Of a stretch of 39,434 bases of DNA, positions 17,076 through 24,412 are shown one piece after another; positions within the stretch are counted from its first letter, which is position 1; each line of letters starts with the position of its first letter. Source of the DNA: Actinomycetes bacterium (lineage in GTDB: Bacteria; Actinomycetota; Acidimicrobiia; Acidimicrobiales; Ilumatobacteraceae). Location: the NCBI GenBank assembly GCA_025359865.1, contig JANYDH010000135.1, forward strand, positions 1 to 39,434, read 5' to 3'. The translations under genes were made by a program, and so were the position numbers. The notes beneath the pieces are model-generated. The model did no database searches. It had not been told where the DNA came from and saw only the letters and a program-made list of their open reading frames with translations.

Positions 17076-17971
17076 CCTCGATATGTGTTGATCTTCTGAA
17101 CATCAAGGAAGCGGGCATCCTCCTCGCCGACGCAACCGGCCACCTCCGCATTGGCGGCGCGTCCAGCGAACAAATCCGACTGCTCGAACTGTTCCAACTT
17201 CAAAACGAACAAGGTCCTTGTTTGGACTGCTACACCACCGGCGAAACCGTCGCCGCTCCCAACTTGACCGCTCCTACACCCTGGCCGAAATTCGCTACCG
17301 CCAGCGTCAACGACGGGTATCGCTGGGTCTATGCACTCCCCCTCCACCACAACCGTGTCACCCTCGGCTGCCTCAACTTGTTCAAAGCCGACGCCGAACC
17401 CCTCGCGCCCAGCGATATCGCGCTCGCCCAAGGGTTCGCCGACGTAGCCAGAATCGCCATCATGCAAAGCCACGCCAACCAGCAAACCGACGACCGTAAC
17501 GGCCGCCTGAATCACGCTCTTGGAAGCCGCATCACCGTGGAGCAAGCCAAGGGTATGGTCGTCGAGCATTTTGCTGTCGACGTACACGACGCGTTCGAGA
17601 TGTTGCGTTCGTACGGATTCGCCAGCAACCGCAGCCTTCTCGAAGTGGCAACGTCCGTGAGAGGACGGCATCGCCTCGTGCGGATCGGGGGAGAACTCGA
17701 CCTCGCCACCCGAGACGCCTGCTTCAACGCATGCGTCGTGGCTGGCGGCGAATCAGTCGACGTCGACATCTCCGCGATCACGTTCATGGACGGCAGCGGC
17801 TATGGCGCACTTATCGCAGCACGGCGCGCGCTCGAACAGCAGGGCCGCTCACTGTCTGTCAGTCACGCAGCCAACCAACCGGCATATCTCCGTCGGCTAC
17901 TCGCCGAATACGAGTACGCCGCCCCGACTCAACCGTCGAGCCACACAAACGACGGCACAAGCGTCATTTGA
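16955..17971 (+). CDS. GAF-ANTAR-STAS fusion regulator, 338 aa
   Basis: Residues 20-165 are a GAF domain close to that of the gene at 15494 (TFVEILDTLVNDFDVIDVL, FQLQNEQGPCLDCY). Residues 185-238 are an ANTAR domain (LGSRITVEQAKGMVVEHFAV, AFEMLRSYGFASNRSLLEVA). Residues 240-325 form a STAS domain as in anti-sigma-factor antagonists: HRLVRIGGELDLATRDACF, VDVDISAITFMDGSGYGAL, ARRALEQQGRSLSV. Ser281 in MDGSGYG aligns with the serine phosphorylated in SpoIIAA/RsbV-type proteins. The architecture couples an RNA-binding antiterminator to a sigma-factor switch. It ends 3 nt before the convergent CorA gene. Confidence 0.8.
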   Translation: MSDTSQQRSPAQHSRTANTFVEILDTLVNDFDVIDVLTQLTSICVDLLNIKEAGILLADATGHLRIGGASSEQIRLLELFQLQNEQGPCLDCYTTGETVAAPNLTAPTPWPKFATASVNDGYRWVYALPLHHNRVTLGCLNLFKADAEPLAPSDIALAQGFADVARIAIMQSHANQQTDDRNGRLNHALGSRITVEQAKGMVVEHFAVDVHDAFEMLRSYGFASNRSLLEVATSVRGRHRLVRIGGELDLATRDACFNACVVAGGESVDVDISAITFMDGSGYGALIAARRALEQQGRSLSVSHAANQPAYLRRLLAEYEYAAPTQPSSHTNDGTSVI

Positions 17972-17974
17972 CCG

Positions 17975-18946
17975 CTACAACCAGTCGCGTTTGCGGAACA
18001 CGGTATAGAGCCCGCCCGACACGACAACGACCAGCAGCGCCGCGAGCCACACACCCCAAGTCTCTCCGTAGCCAGGGTAGGGAACGTTCATCCCGTACCA
18101 GCCGGTGATCAGGGTCGGGACTGCGATGATCGCAGCCCAACTCGTGACCTGCTTCGCGATCTGGTTGGTTCGGTAGTCGCGCAAGCTGAGGTTGGTCTCC
18201 ACGATCGTCGAGATCAGATCACGCAACGCATCCGTTGACTCCGTCACCCGCAACACATGGTCGTAGACATCTTGATAGTACGGGTACAGATCGTCGGTGA
18301 CCGTCGAGTGCTCACGTCGCATCAGACCACTCACCGCTTCACGCATCGGGACCACCAGGCGGTGGAACCGGATCAACGCCTGCCTGGTCTGGAACCAGTG
18401 TTTCTGTTCCGACGGCGGGATCGGCTTCTCGGCGAAGATGCCCTCACTGATCTTGTCGTAGAACTCGTCGAAGCCTTGGACCGCGTCGAAGTAACTGTCG
18501 ACCACGGCATCCAACAGCCCGTACAACAAGAAGCTGACGCCGTGCACAGCCAAGTCGGTCGATCGGTCCCAACGGGCGATGACCGGGTCGAGCGGGAAGT
18601 TCTCGTCCTTGCGGACCGTCACGAGCCAGCGCTTGTTGATAAACGCATCGATCTCAGTCTCGAGCAATGTCCCGTCCTCAGCGTTCAACTCGACTGCATG
18701 GCACGCCAGGAAGTTGTGCGACGCATAGTGATCGAGCTTCGGACGCTGATGCGGACCAAGCGCGTCCTCAACGGCGAGTTCGTGCAGCCCGAGCTCTATC
18801 GCGAGTTCATCCAACTCCTCCTTCGTCGGATCACAGAAATCGACCCACACCACCGTGTCCGGACGATCGAGATGCTCGGAGATGTCAGCGACCGGGAAGT
18901 CCTCTGCCTCCAGGATCCCTTTGCAGTACACGCGTGTCCGAGCCAT
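17975..18946 (-). CDS. corA: CorA-family magnesium/cobalt transporter, 323 aa
   Basis: The N-terminal cytoplasmic domain (residues 1-250) includes VWVDFCDPTKEELDELAIEL and GLHELAVEDALGPHQRPKLD, both CorA signatures. A long helix follows (DHVLRVTESTDALRDLISTI). Two C-terminal membrane helices flank the diagnostic YGMNVP (GMN near residue 285), and the end RKRDWL is typical. Full length, no damage seen. It forms a homopentameric channel for divalent cation uptake in this family. It is convergent with the GAF-ANTAR-STAS gene. Confidence 0.9.
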   Translation of the reverse strand: MARTRVYCKGILEAEDFPVADISEHLDRPDTVVWVDFCDPTKEELDELAIELGLHELAVEDALGPHQRPKLDHYASHNFLACHAVELNAEDGTLLETEIDAFINKRWLVTVRKDENFPLDPVIARWDRSTDLAVHGVSFLLYGLLDAVVDSYFDAVQGFDEFYDKISEGIFAEKPIPPSEQKHWFQTRQALIRFHRLVVPMREAVSGLMRREHSTVTDDLYPYYQDVYDHVLRVTESTDALRDLISTIVETNLSLRDYRTNQIAKQVTSWAAIIAVPTLITGWYGMNVPYPGYGETWGVWLAALLVVVVSGGLYTVFRKRDWL

Positions 18947-19022
18947 TGACCACTTCCTCGAAGAATCGTCTGCGCAGCCGATTGTCGCACACCAGACCGG
19001 CCGACTGCGGGAATGGATCAGC

Positions 19023-19492
19023 CTAAACTACTTGCGCGCCGCTCCGTCGACTGACGACGCTGGTCCTGCCGTACCCGATGAAGATATCCAAGGCGGTAAC
19101 GATGCTCGCGTCGACCGCCTCGACGAGTTCCGCCTTGTTCATCCGACTCCGACCGATGACGTCAAGCCGCTTGCCTAGGTCGAGCAGATGGATCTTCGAC
19201 GCGAATAGGCGTTCACTCCGCCAGCGGTTGGCGTGTCACTGTTGAGAGCTTCGGCGCCCAGCTTTGCGTCCTGCGCGTCGCTCGGCCCTGGTTCGTCCTT
19301 GGGCTCCCAGTGATCGCCGACCTTCTCAAAGGAGTGCTTGAGCGATGCCAAAGCGATTTGGTGGGCGGCCTCGCCGTCTTCGTGCGCGTTCTCAGCTGCT
19401 TCCAGCGTGTGCATCTACGTGGCTTGAGCCTTCCGTGAAGATCTCGCCAGCGTCGCCGGCAGACGCTCCACTTCCTTCTTGCTGAGGACCAT
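19023..19492 (-). pseudogene. ChaB-like protein with Rho-N/SAP-like tail, broken
   Basis: ATG 19492 has an excellent ribosome site (GAGGAGG, 7 nt). The frame reads MVLSKKEVERLPATLARSSR, KAQAT, then an in-frame TAG at about 19417-19415, and resumes MHTLEAAENAHEDGEAAHQI, LASLKHSFEKVGDHWEPKDE, GPSDA, the ChaB core. A TGG-to-TAG change would explain the stop. At about 19205 the frame shifts to ASKIHLLDLGKRLDVIGRSR, MNKAELVEAVD, a Rho-N/SAP-like DNA- or RNA-binding segment found in longer actinobacterial ChaB proteins. It ends at TAG 19025-19023. ChaB is associated with cation regulation. The stress promoter lies 43 nt upstream of the start. Confidence 0.7.
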
Positions 19493-19534
19493 CGCGGAAC
19501 CTCCTCGCATCGTCGGTCTTGTCCTGTCATCGTT

Positions 19535-19560
19535 CTACCCGCGCTGGTCCCGTCCGAAAC
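19535..19560 (-). promoter_or_regulatory. Sigma-B/F-type promoter for the chaB-like gene
   Basis: Minus strand: GTTT (19560-19557), 16-nt spacer, GGGTAG (19540-19535). Predicted start near 19528, leader about 36 nt including the strong GAGGAGG site. Confidence 0.6.
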
Positions 19561-20020
19561 GTCACACTTTTCAAGTTGAAGCTGGCCCCAGATCCCAGAT
19601 CCGAGCATCGTTGCTGGGAACTCAAGGTCAGTCGGTTGCAGGCCGAGATCGCACAGAGCAGCAGGCGGGGTCGATCTTCCCAGTCAACTACCGACGACAA
19701 GGCAGCGCCTGGTGATCGTTGCTGTGCAGGCGGTCGCGAGAAGCAAACCCTTGGCTAGCGACCCCACGGTGAACAAGTCGGCAACGGCGTCATGTTCACT
19801 TGACATGGTTGTCGAGCTGAGTTGACGGATCTCGGAAATGTGCTTGCCCCCTTACTCACCCCACCCCAACTCGCCACTCCGGCTGGTGGCGCCTCGCAGA
19901 AGTTCGAAACACTGATCGGCGTGACACATCACATGGCCCGGCGCCCGTGCATCAAGGCTGACCTTTGGCGTTGGGCTGTTGTCAACAGGTTGTCGCAAAA
20001 TGCGGGTGGGGTTGGCGGTA
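19561..20020. other. Stretch without recognisable genes
   Basis: Short frames exist on both strands but none has a family motif, a plausible ribosome site or coding-like residue use. It marks the boundary between the stress-gene region and the mobile-element region. Confidence 0.5.
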
Positions 20021-20090
20021 CCCGATCCCGATCCCGATCCCGATCCCGATCCCGATCCCGATCCCGATCCCGATCCCGATCCCGATCCCG
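20021..20090 (+). repeat. Hexanucleotide microsatellite (CCCGAT), 11.7 units
   Basis: Seventy bases of uninterrupted CCCGAT units (11 full units plus CCCG). No unit has a substitution, which implies recent expansion. In translation it gives Pro-Ile, Asp-Pro or Arg-Ser alternations, but no supported gene covers it. It lies at the left edge of the first mobile module. Confidence 0.95.
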
Positions 20091-20197
20091 GCCGTGCGGT
20101 CGCGCTGCAGCGTGAACGTTCGTTGCACGACAGGCGGGGGTGGCGGAAGTCTGCATCAGCGACCACGCCGGCTGTGTGGGCAGGATCGCGTCGACTT

Positions 20198-20884
20198 TCA
20201 TGTCGCCAGCCCCGATAACTCGACGCGACTCGGCACCGCAACAGCGGGTAGGCCCGGCGGGTGTGCTGTCAGTCGCGGGCCGAGCGTTTCGTTGCGTGAG
20301 TCACCGCCTTCGCCACCGCCTGACGATTCACCAACCCGGTCGACCTCGTCGATCGTCGCGCCGTCGGTGGCTCGCTCGGCCAGATCGCGTAGCGCTTCGA
20401 GACGAGTGAACGTCGACTTCTGGTGCGTCAGTCCTTTCGGGCTCAGCGCGTTCGGGATCTCGTCGTCGAGCACGAGGACCCGCCAGGGACGGTCGAGTAG
20501 TCGGTCGAGCGATGCCCGGTCGAAGCCGATCGACTCGGCCTCGCGGTGCCACCGTTGTGGCCGCGTCGGCTGAAGCAGGCGTTGTTCTCCAGCCAGGCGA
20601 TCGACCAGGCAACGGCGATCTCTCAGGCGTCGACGATCTGTTCCGACAGCTCCGGGCCGGAGTGCGGCGAGCACCGACACCGACTTTTGTACCGAGCAGG
20701 TGAGGTGGAAGCCGGGCACGGTTCGGTTCCCCGCGCCGAGCATCGAGCCGTCAGGTGCAGTGCCGGCGAGGATCTCCCGCAGCGCCTCGGGCGTCACCTC
20801 ACCGTCGAGGCCGAGCAACTCGGCGCCCCGGCCGGCCCAGTACCCCGGCGCCTCGCCGCGACCGAGCTTCGCGAGCGACAGCAT
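20198..20884 (-). pseudogene. MobF/TrwC-type relaxase remnant (copy 1)
   Basis: Starts MLSLAKLGRG at ATG 20884 and follows the relaxase at 33321 (copy 2) with deletions. Relative to copy 2, the 24 residues with both catalytic tyrosine pairs (YYLD and DYYV) are gone, cut between two 7-bp repeats CGACCGA. After SVLAALRPG the frame is lost. A second deletion, at a CACCG repeat, removes the HWH metal-binding region and joins to WHREAESIGFDRASLDRL. Past IDEVDRV the match to copy 2 ends; the remaining residues are unrelated, though an alternative frame gives THATKRSARD, which may be the original C-terminus. No function can remain. Confidence 0.8.
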
Positions 20885-21128
20885 CACAACCACCCCAACG
20901 GGCCGAACGCCGATCGACAGAACGGGCGCGATCCGGCGGTGCCGGACGAGACAGAAAGTGGACGCACTTGCATCACGGCTGCGCCGCCGTCGGGAGGTGG
21001 CCGCGCAAGGGAGGGCGTGGTGGCCATCGAGTCGGGTGGAGCGAGGAGCTGCGCATGAGGACCTCCGTCGCGTCGAGGCCGACCCAGTGCCGGCTCAGGG
21101 CTCGAACGTGCGCCGATGGTGTTGCTCA

Positions 21129-21156
21129 CCACGCGACTGCGCACACAGTCGCGTGG
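21129..21156. other. Candidate oriT hairpin (copy 1)
   Basis: A perfect 10-bp stem, CCACGCGACT with AGTCGCGTGG, around an 8-nt loop lies between the relaxase remnant and the excisionase-like gene. The same stem with a different loop is found at 33675-33702 in copy 2. Position beside a MobF relaxase and conservation of the stem but not the loop point to a relaxase recognition site; the nick position is not identified. Confidence 0.5.
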
Positions 21157-21311
21157 ACGGTCACGTTTCTGTGGCGCGATCGCGTGGTCAATCGCGTGAA
21201 GGCAACGCGACTACCGAAGCGATCGCGTGAGAAATCAGCCGAAGGAGTGCTGCGCCCGGGCGAATCCCTGCTCTGTATCCCTGTGTACTCCACGATCAGA
21301 GGGAGCGCCCG

Positions 21312-21647
21312 ATGCACGCCACCGGAACTGACTTCGCCGCCCTAGACGACGATCTCCGACTCGTCACCCTGCCCGACGTCGCCCGGTTCCTCTCCGTCAG
21401 CCGCGGCTCGCTCTACGACCTGTTGACAACAGGCCAGCTCGCATCGGTCCACATCGGCCGCTCACGCCGGATCCCGATGGGTGAGCTCCGCCGCTACATC
21501 CGAGGACGTATCGAGCGGCCGATGGAGTCGTTGCGGTCGCCGTCAGGAACTCTCTCGGATCAACTGCCGTTCGGGGCAATCGTCGAACACCGTGTCATCG
21601 CTGACAAGCGTCAGGCCTCGCCGGACGGCGGTTGCCGCTATCTATAA
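21312..21647 (+). CDS. Excisionase-like HTH DNA-binding protein (copy 1), extended tail
   Basis: ATG 21312 follows GAGGGAG. Residues 15-62 are an HTH_17/MerR-like excisionase domain: LRLVTLPDVARFLSVSRGSL, YDLLTTGQLASVHIGRSRRI, GELRRYIRGRIE. The first ~60 residues are nearly identical to the gene at 33859. After RGRIE the sequences differ, and this copy runs 45 residues further into non-matching residues, so a deletion or rearrangement has replaced its natural stop. Such proteins aid excision by an integrase or control transfer genes. Confidence 0.7.
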   Translation: MHATGTDFAALDDDLRLVTLPDVARFLSVSRGSLYDLLTTGQLASVHIGRSRRIPMGELRRYIRGRIERPMESLRSPSGTLSDQLPFGAIVEHRVIADKRQASPDGGCRYL

Positions 21648-21843
21648 GTCGCCGGTGTGGATCTTCTGGTGGAGCGGGTGGCCCGTGTGCTCGCAGGCAA
21701 GTCGCAATCGGGCGAACGCCGTCGCCGTCAGGTCATCGGGCGACAAGTCGAAGGCCGACCGGAGCAGCCGCTCGAGGTCCGCTACTCGACGGCTACCCCA
21801 GCCAGCACGCCGGTGTCGACGCAGACGGCGGTCTCGCGAGCCG

Positions 21844-21987
21844 TCACTCGCTCAGTGCCGCAACGAACCGATCCCACTCATCATCGGTGAGATCCTCGAT
21901 GACAAACTGGTCGGGACCCTCGTAAGGCTTGACGGTTGCGAGCATCGATTCGAGGTCGGTATCCAACCAGCACACGTCATCAATCAA
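21844..21987 (-). CDS. Small acidic protein (copy 1), about 47 aa
   Basis: The reading gives WLDTDLESMLATVKPYEG, then FVIEDLTDDEWDRFVAALSE and a TGA at 21846-21844. The same frame in copy 2 (34112-34279) keeps WLD-DLESMLATV-PYEG, F-IEDLTD-EWD-FVAAL, with differences mostly conservative. That pattern shows a protein under selection although it is tiny. The start is unclear: TTG 21987 or GTG 21975, with no good ribosome site. It precedes the HTH gene in both copies. Function unknown; no family recognised. Confidence 0.5.
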   Translation of the reverse strand: MIDDVCWLDTDLESMLATVKPYEGPDQFVIEDLTDDEWDRFVAALSE

Positions 21988-22029
21988 CGCCGCCGATCAA
22001 CACCCACCCATCACCAGATACTCAGGCCG

Positions 22030-22458
22030 CTAACACACGTCGTCTCGTTCGTTGTGGTTCAGCAGTGTGGTGAACGGCGACATCTTGAGCAGCTCGACGT
22101 CGTGCTCGCCGGTCGACAGCAACAACCGGACGATGTCGGATCGAGGTCCGTCAAGCAGGCGCCGCCACGTCTCGATGTAGGACGAGCTTCGCTTACCCAG
22201 CGACCGTTCGAGCACGCGTAGCCGACTGCGTCCGAAGTCAATGACGTGGTCGGGATCATCGAGGAGGATTCGTTCCAAGGTGTCGATGCTCGGGCTGCGG
22301 CGGCCGTGCTCGTACATCGACAGCACCGGCTGCGGAATACCCGTCAGCTTGCTGAGCGTCGTCTGAGAGAAGCCGTGTCGGCCCCTGAACTCCTTGACGA
22401 CCTCCGGCGAGTTCCTGGAAGTGACTATATCGCAGTAGATATAACTCGACGATCGCAT
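22030..22458 (-). CDS. XRE-family HTH protein with conserved C-terminal domain
   Basis: The N-terminal part has the XRE helix-turn-helix: EFRGRHGFSQTTLSKLTGIP, QPVLSMYEHGRRSPSIDTLE. A C-terminal domain (about residues 65-140: DHVIDFGRSRLRVLERSLGK, SYIETWRRLLDGPRSDIVRL, LLKMSPFTTLLN) is shared with the C-terminus of the fused protein at 34379, where the HTH is missing. In copy 1 it is a separate gene downstream of the nucleotidyltransferase gene. The start at 22458 overlaps an A/T-rich inverted repeat, so the true start may lie inside, near the SRNSPEVV segment. Inferred to be the antitoxin or repressor of the module. Confidence 0.65.
   Translation of the reverse strand: MRSSSYIYCDIVTSRNSPEVVKEFRGRHGFSQTTLSKLTGIPQPVLSMYEHGRRSPSIDTLERILLDDPDHVIDFGRSRLRVLERSLGKRSSSYIETWRRLLDGPRSDIVRLLLSTGEHDVELLKMSPFTTLLNHNERDDVC
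22426..22443. promoter_or_regulatory. Inverted repeat at the XRE gene start
   Basis: TATATC, 6-nt gap, GATATA: perfect arms in an A/T-rich patch within GC-rich DNA, overlapping the first codons of the XRE gene as called. A likely operator or -10 region, which would argue for a later start codon. Confidence 0.4.
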
Positions 22459-22621
22459 TTAGCTGGCACGCCGCTATACGATCTGTGATGCAGGGTCGGG
22501 CATCAATGCTGGACCGTAGAGGACGCCACCAGCGCCCCGATATGCGAAGCAGATTCCCGGGCTCGCTAAGCCGACGTTCGCGCGCATTCGGCGCAGTACT
22601 TCGACCCGTCCAGTGCCGAGA

Positions 22622-23305
22622 TCAGCGCCGAGGACTCGGCTTGGGCGCTGTCGACGGCGCGGGCCGTCGTCGAGGCAGTCGGGCGGCTCTTGGCAGCGGA
22701 TCCTCCGGATCTGTTTGAGTAGTCGTCAGTGGTACCGGCACCATCGGGCGTCCAGCGACGGTGCCGTGGAACGTGCCGCTGCCCTCGGTCAGCCAGTCTG
22801 TTGATCGGATGGTGACCTGAACGGCTCGCCCGAGTCGGCGCTCGGTAGAACTGGCAGCGGCGTACAACTCGTCGCGGTCCGGCCCTCCGAGTACGAGGAG
22901 GTCAATGTCACCCACTGGCCGATCGCCGTCCTCACCGGAGAACCTTGCCGCCCAGGACCCATAGACGTACGCAGCGTCGATCCCGCTGACGCCGGCGAGC
23001 GCCTGGCCGAGCACCCATGGAACGCCGAACGCCTTGACGAGCACATCCGACAGCCCGCTGAAGTACGGGCTGGCCGGGTCGGCGATGATGAGCCGTGTCC
23101 TTCCGACGAGCCGACTCGTCACCAGACCCGCGGCCACGGCGCGTTCAACCTCGCGGTGGACGGACGCATACGGGATCCCGGTTCGCTCGGTGAGCTGAGC
23201 GAGGCTGTGCTCGGTCGACGGGTCGCCGAGGATGAGCGCCAACAACTCGGCCTGCTGCTGTGACCGGAAGATCGGCAGGAGTGAAGGTGTCGGTGCTCTA
23301 TCCAC
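22622..23305 (-). CDS. Winged-helix/nucleotidyltransferase (MNT-like) protein (copy 1)
   Basis: GTG 23305 is chosen because VD-APTPSLLPIFRSQQQ follows it in both copies, while the upstream ATG lies in an operator. Residues 5-75 are a winged-helix domain (ELLALILGDPSTEHSLAQLT, GIPYASVHREVERAVAAGLV). A nucleotidyltransferase core follows: AAYVYGSWAARFSGEDGDRP, VGDIDLLVLGGPDRDELY, with the GS and D-x-D motifs. The reading after MVPVPLTTTQ becomes Pro/Arg-rich; one frame over gives AAKSRPTASTTARAVDSAQ and KYCAECARTSA, so a frameshift near 22715 is likely. A sensing or toxin role with the XRE partner is inferred. Confidence 0.65.
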   Translation of the reverse strand: MDRAPTPSLLPIFRSQQQAELLALILGDPSTEHSLAQLTERTGIPYASVHREVERAVAAGLVTSRLVGRTRLIIADPASPYFSGLSDVLVKAFGVPWVLGQALAGVSGIDAAYVYGSWAARFSGEDGDRPVGDIDLLVLGGPDRDELYAAASSTERRLGRAVQVTIRSTDWLTEGSGTFHGTVAGRPMVPVPLTTTQTDPEDPLPRAARLPRRRPAPSTAPKPSPRR

Positions 23306-23320
23306 AAACTGGATGGTATC

Positions 23321-23335
23321 TCTCATTTCGTGAGA
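23321..23335. promoter_or_regulatory. Conserved operator TCTCA-N5-TGAGA (copy 1)
   Basis: Perfect arms TCTCA and TGAGA, 5-nt spacer, 16 nt upstream of the GTG start. The same arms with a different spacer lie at 35405-35419 before the copy 2 gene. Conservation of the arms only supports an operator, perhaps bound by the winged-helix domain of the gene itself. Confidence 0.5.
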
Positions 23336-23407
23336 AGTCGAGCAACGCATCACCCCCATCAACTTGAAGCTGCCTGCGCTGGCCATCGGTCAGGTCTTCA
23401 CGTTCAG

Positions 23408-23776
23408 CTACTCGCGGAAAGCTGCCGTTGCCGATGACGACAAGTGAAGCAAGAGGTCAACGTCATCGTCATCTTCATAACCCAGATCGTCATACCGTCC
23501 TGTCGGGGCATCATCGGGCGCAATCAAGGACTCGCCGATCACGAACGGCGCGGGCCTCGGGCCACCCCAGAGCGATCCTCACAGCGACTCGTCCCACACG
23601 GCCGTCTCAACGACCTTGCGCCCGGCGAAGCCAATCTCGAATCCGCGCTCTCGTTCAGTGACACTGATGGAGGCGAAGTCATGCGGCGTCCCTTCGAGCC
23701 GCTTCGAAAGCTGATCGATCTGATCTGCGTCGATGAGGTTGGTGTCGAGTGTGATCAGCAGCACTGGCCTAAACAT
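23408..23776 (-). pseudogene. PIN-domain-like protein with an in-frame stop
   Basis: From ATG 23776 the frame reads MFRPVLLITLDTNLIDADQI, EGTPHDFASISVTERERGFE, with the LDTN start and SVTERE stretch of PIN-like nucleases. A TGA at 23581-23579 interrupts it, but the same frame continues GSLWGGPRPAPFVIGESLIA, YDDLGYEDDDDVDLLLHLSS and ends at TAG 23410-23408. The downstream part is coding-like, so a nonsense mutation is likely. It lies in an accessory region; related PIN proteins are often toxins. Confidence 0.5.
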
Positions 23777-23932
23777 TGGAGGCGGGGCGACGGTACCTAC
23801 GTTGCGGTACGTGGCACCAGGCAACGCTCACCTCGTTCAGCGCTCTAAAGTCATCTGCCTGGCGACGCGCCGTTCTCGAGCCTTTCAGCCAGGCCATTTC
23901 TGCAAAGTTGGCTTGCATGCGAGGCTGGGAGC

Positions 23933-24412
23933 ATGATCACGCCTTCCCAAGTCGCCGAGTTCCTATCCGAGGACTTGCGGATGGCACAAGTAGCGGCGGT
24001 GTCGTATTCTGGCGCTCCTCTACTCGGCAGCGTGTGGTTCGTATTCGGTGACGATCGCTTCTGGTTCAGCAGTCACCCATCGAGCCCGCTCGTGGCCGCA
24101 GCGGCACGTGCTGCTGACCTTGCAGTGCTGATCGATCAATTCGACCCTCCGGATCGCATTCGACAGGTCCGGGTGCGCGGTCCTGGGCGGGTCGAGACCC
24201 ACCACCCCGAACGAGTGCAGCAGATCTACGAGCGATACCTCGGCCGCGACGTCAGCGCGTGGCCTGACTTCTTTCGTGCGCGTGTCAACGACGACTCGTG
24301 GATTCTGTGGTCGGTGTCGCCGCATCGGGGCGTCGCAACGATGAATCCGAACTTTCACGAGGAGTCGACCCGGTGGGATTGCTTCGCCGAGAGCCCATTC
24401 GCACCTTCATGA
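23933..24412 (+). CDS. PPOX-class (pyridoxamine-5'-phosphate oxidase-like) flavoprotein, 159 aa
   Basis: Split-barrel features are visible: VAEFLSEDLRMAQVAAVSYS, LLGSVWFVFGDDRFWFSSHP, AAARAADLAVLIDQFDPPD, VRVRGPGRVETHHPERVQQI, YERYLGRDVSAWPDF. The motif W-F-x-F with S-x-x-S and a later RVRGPG is typical of FMN- or F420-binding PPOX proteins. Length fits the family. The end NPNFHEESTRWDCF is intact. An F420 cofactor is possible in actinobacteria, but this cannot be fixed by eye. Confidence 0.65.
   Translation: MITPSQVAEFLSEDLRMAQVAAVSYSGAPLLGSVWFVFGDDRFWFSSHPSSPLVAAAARAADLAVLIDQFDPPDRIRQVRVRGPGRVETHHPERVQQIYERYLGRDVSAWPDFFRARVNDDSWILWSVSPHRGVATMNPNFHEESTRWDCFAESPFAPS

Noticed and set aside
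20021-20090. CRISPR array
   Set aside because: The repeat has no spacers; it is a simple 6-bp tandem repeat.
19822-20573. Proteins containing Pro-Ile, Asp-Pro or Arg-Ser runs
   Set aside because: They are translations of the CCCGAT microsatellite without ribosome sites or conserved flanks.
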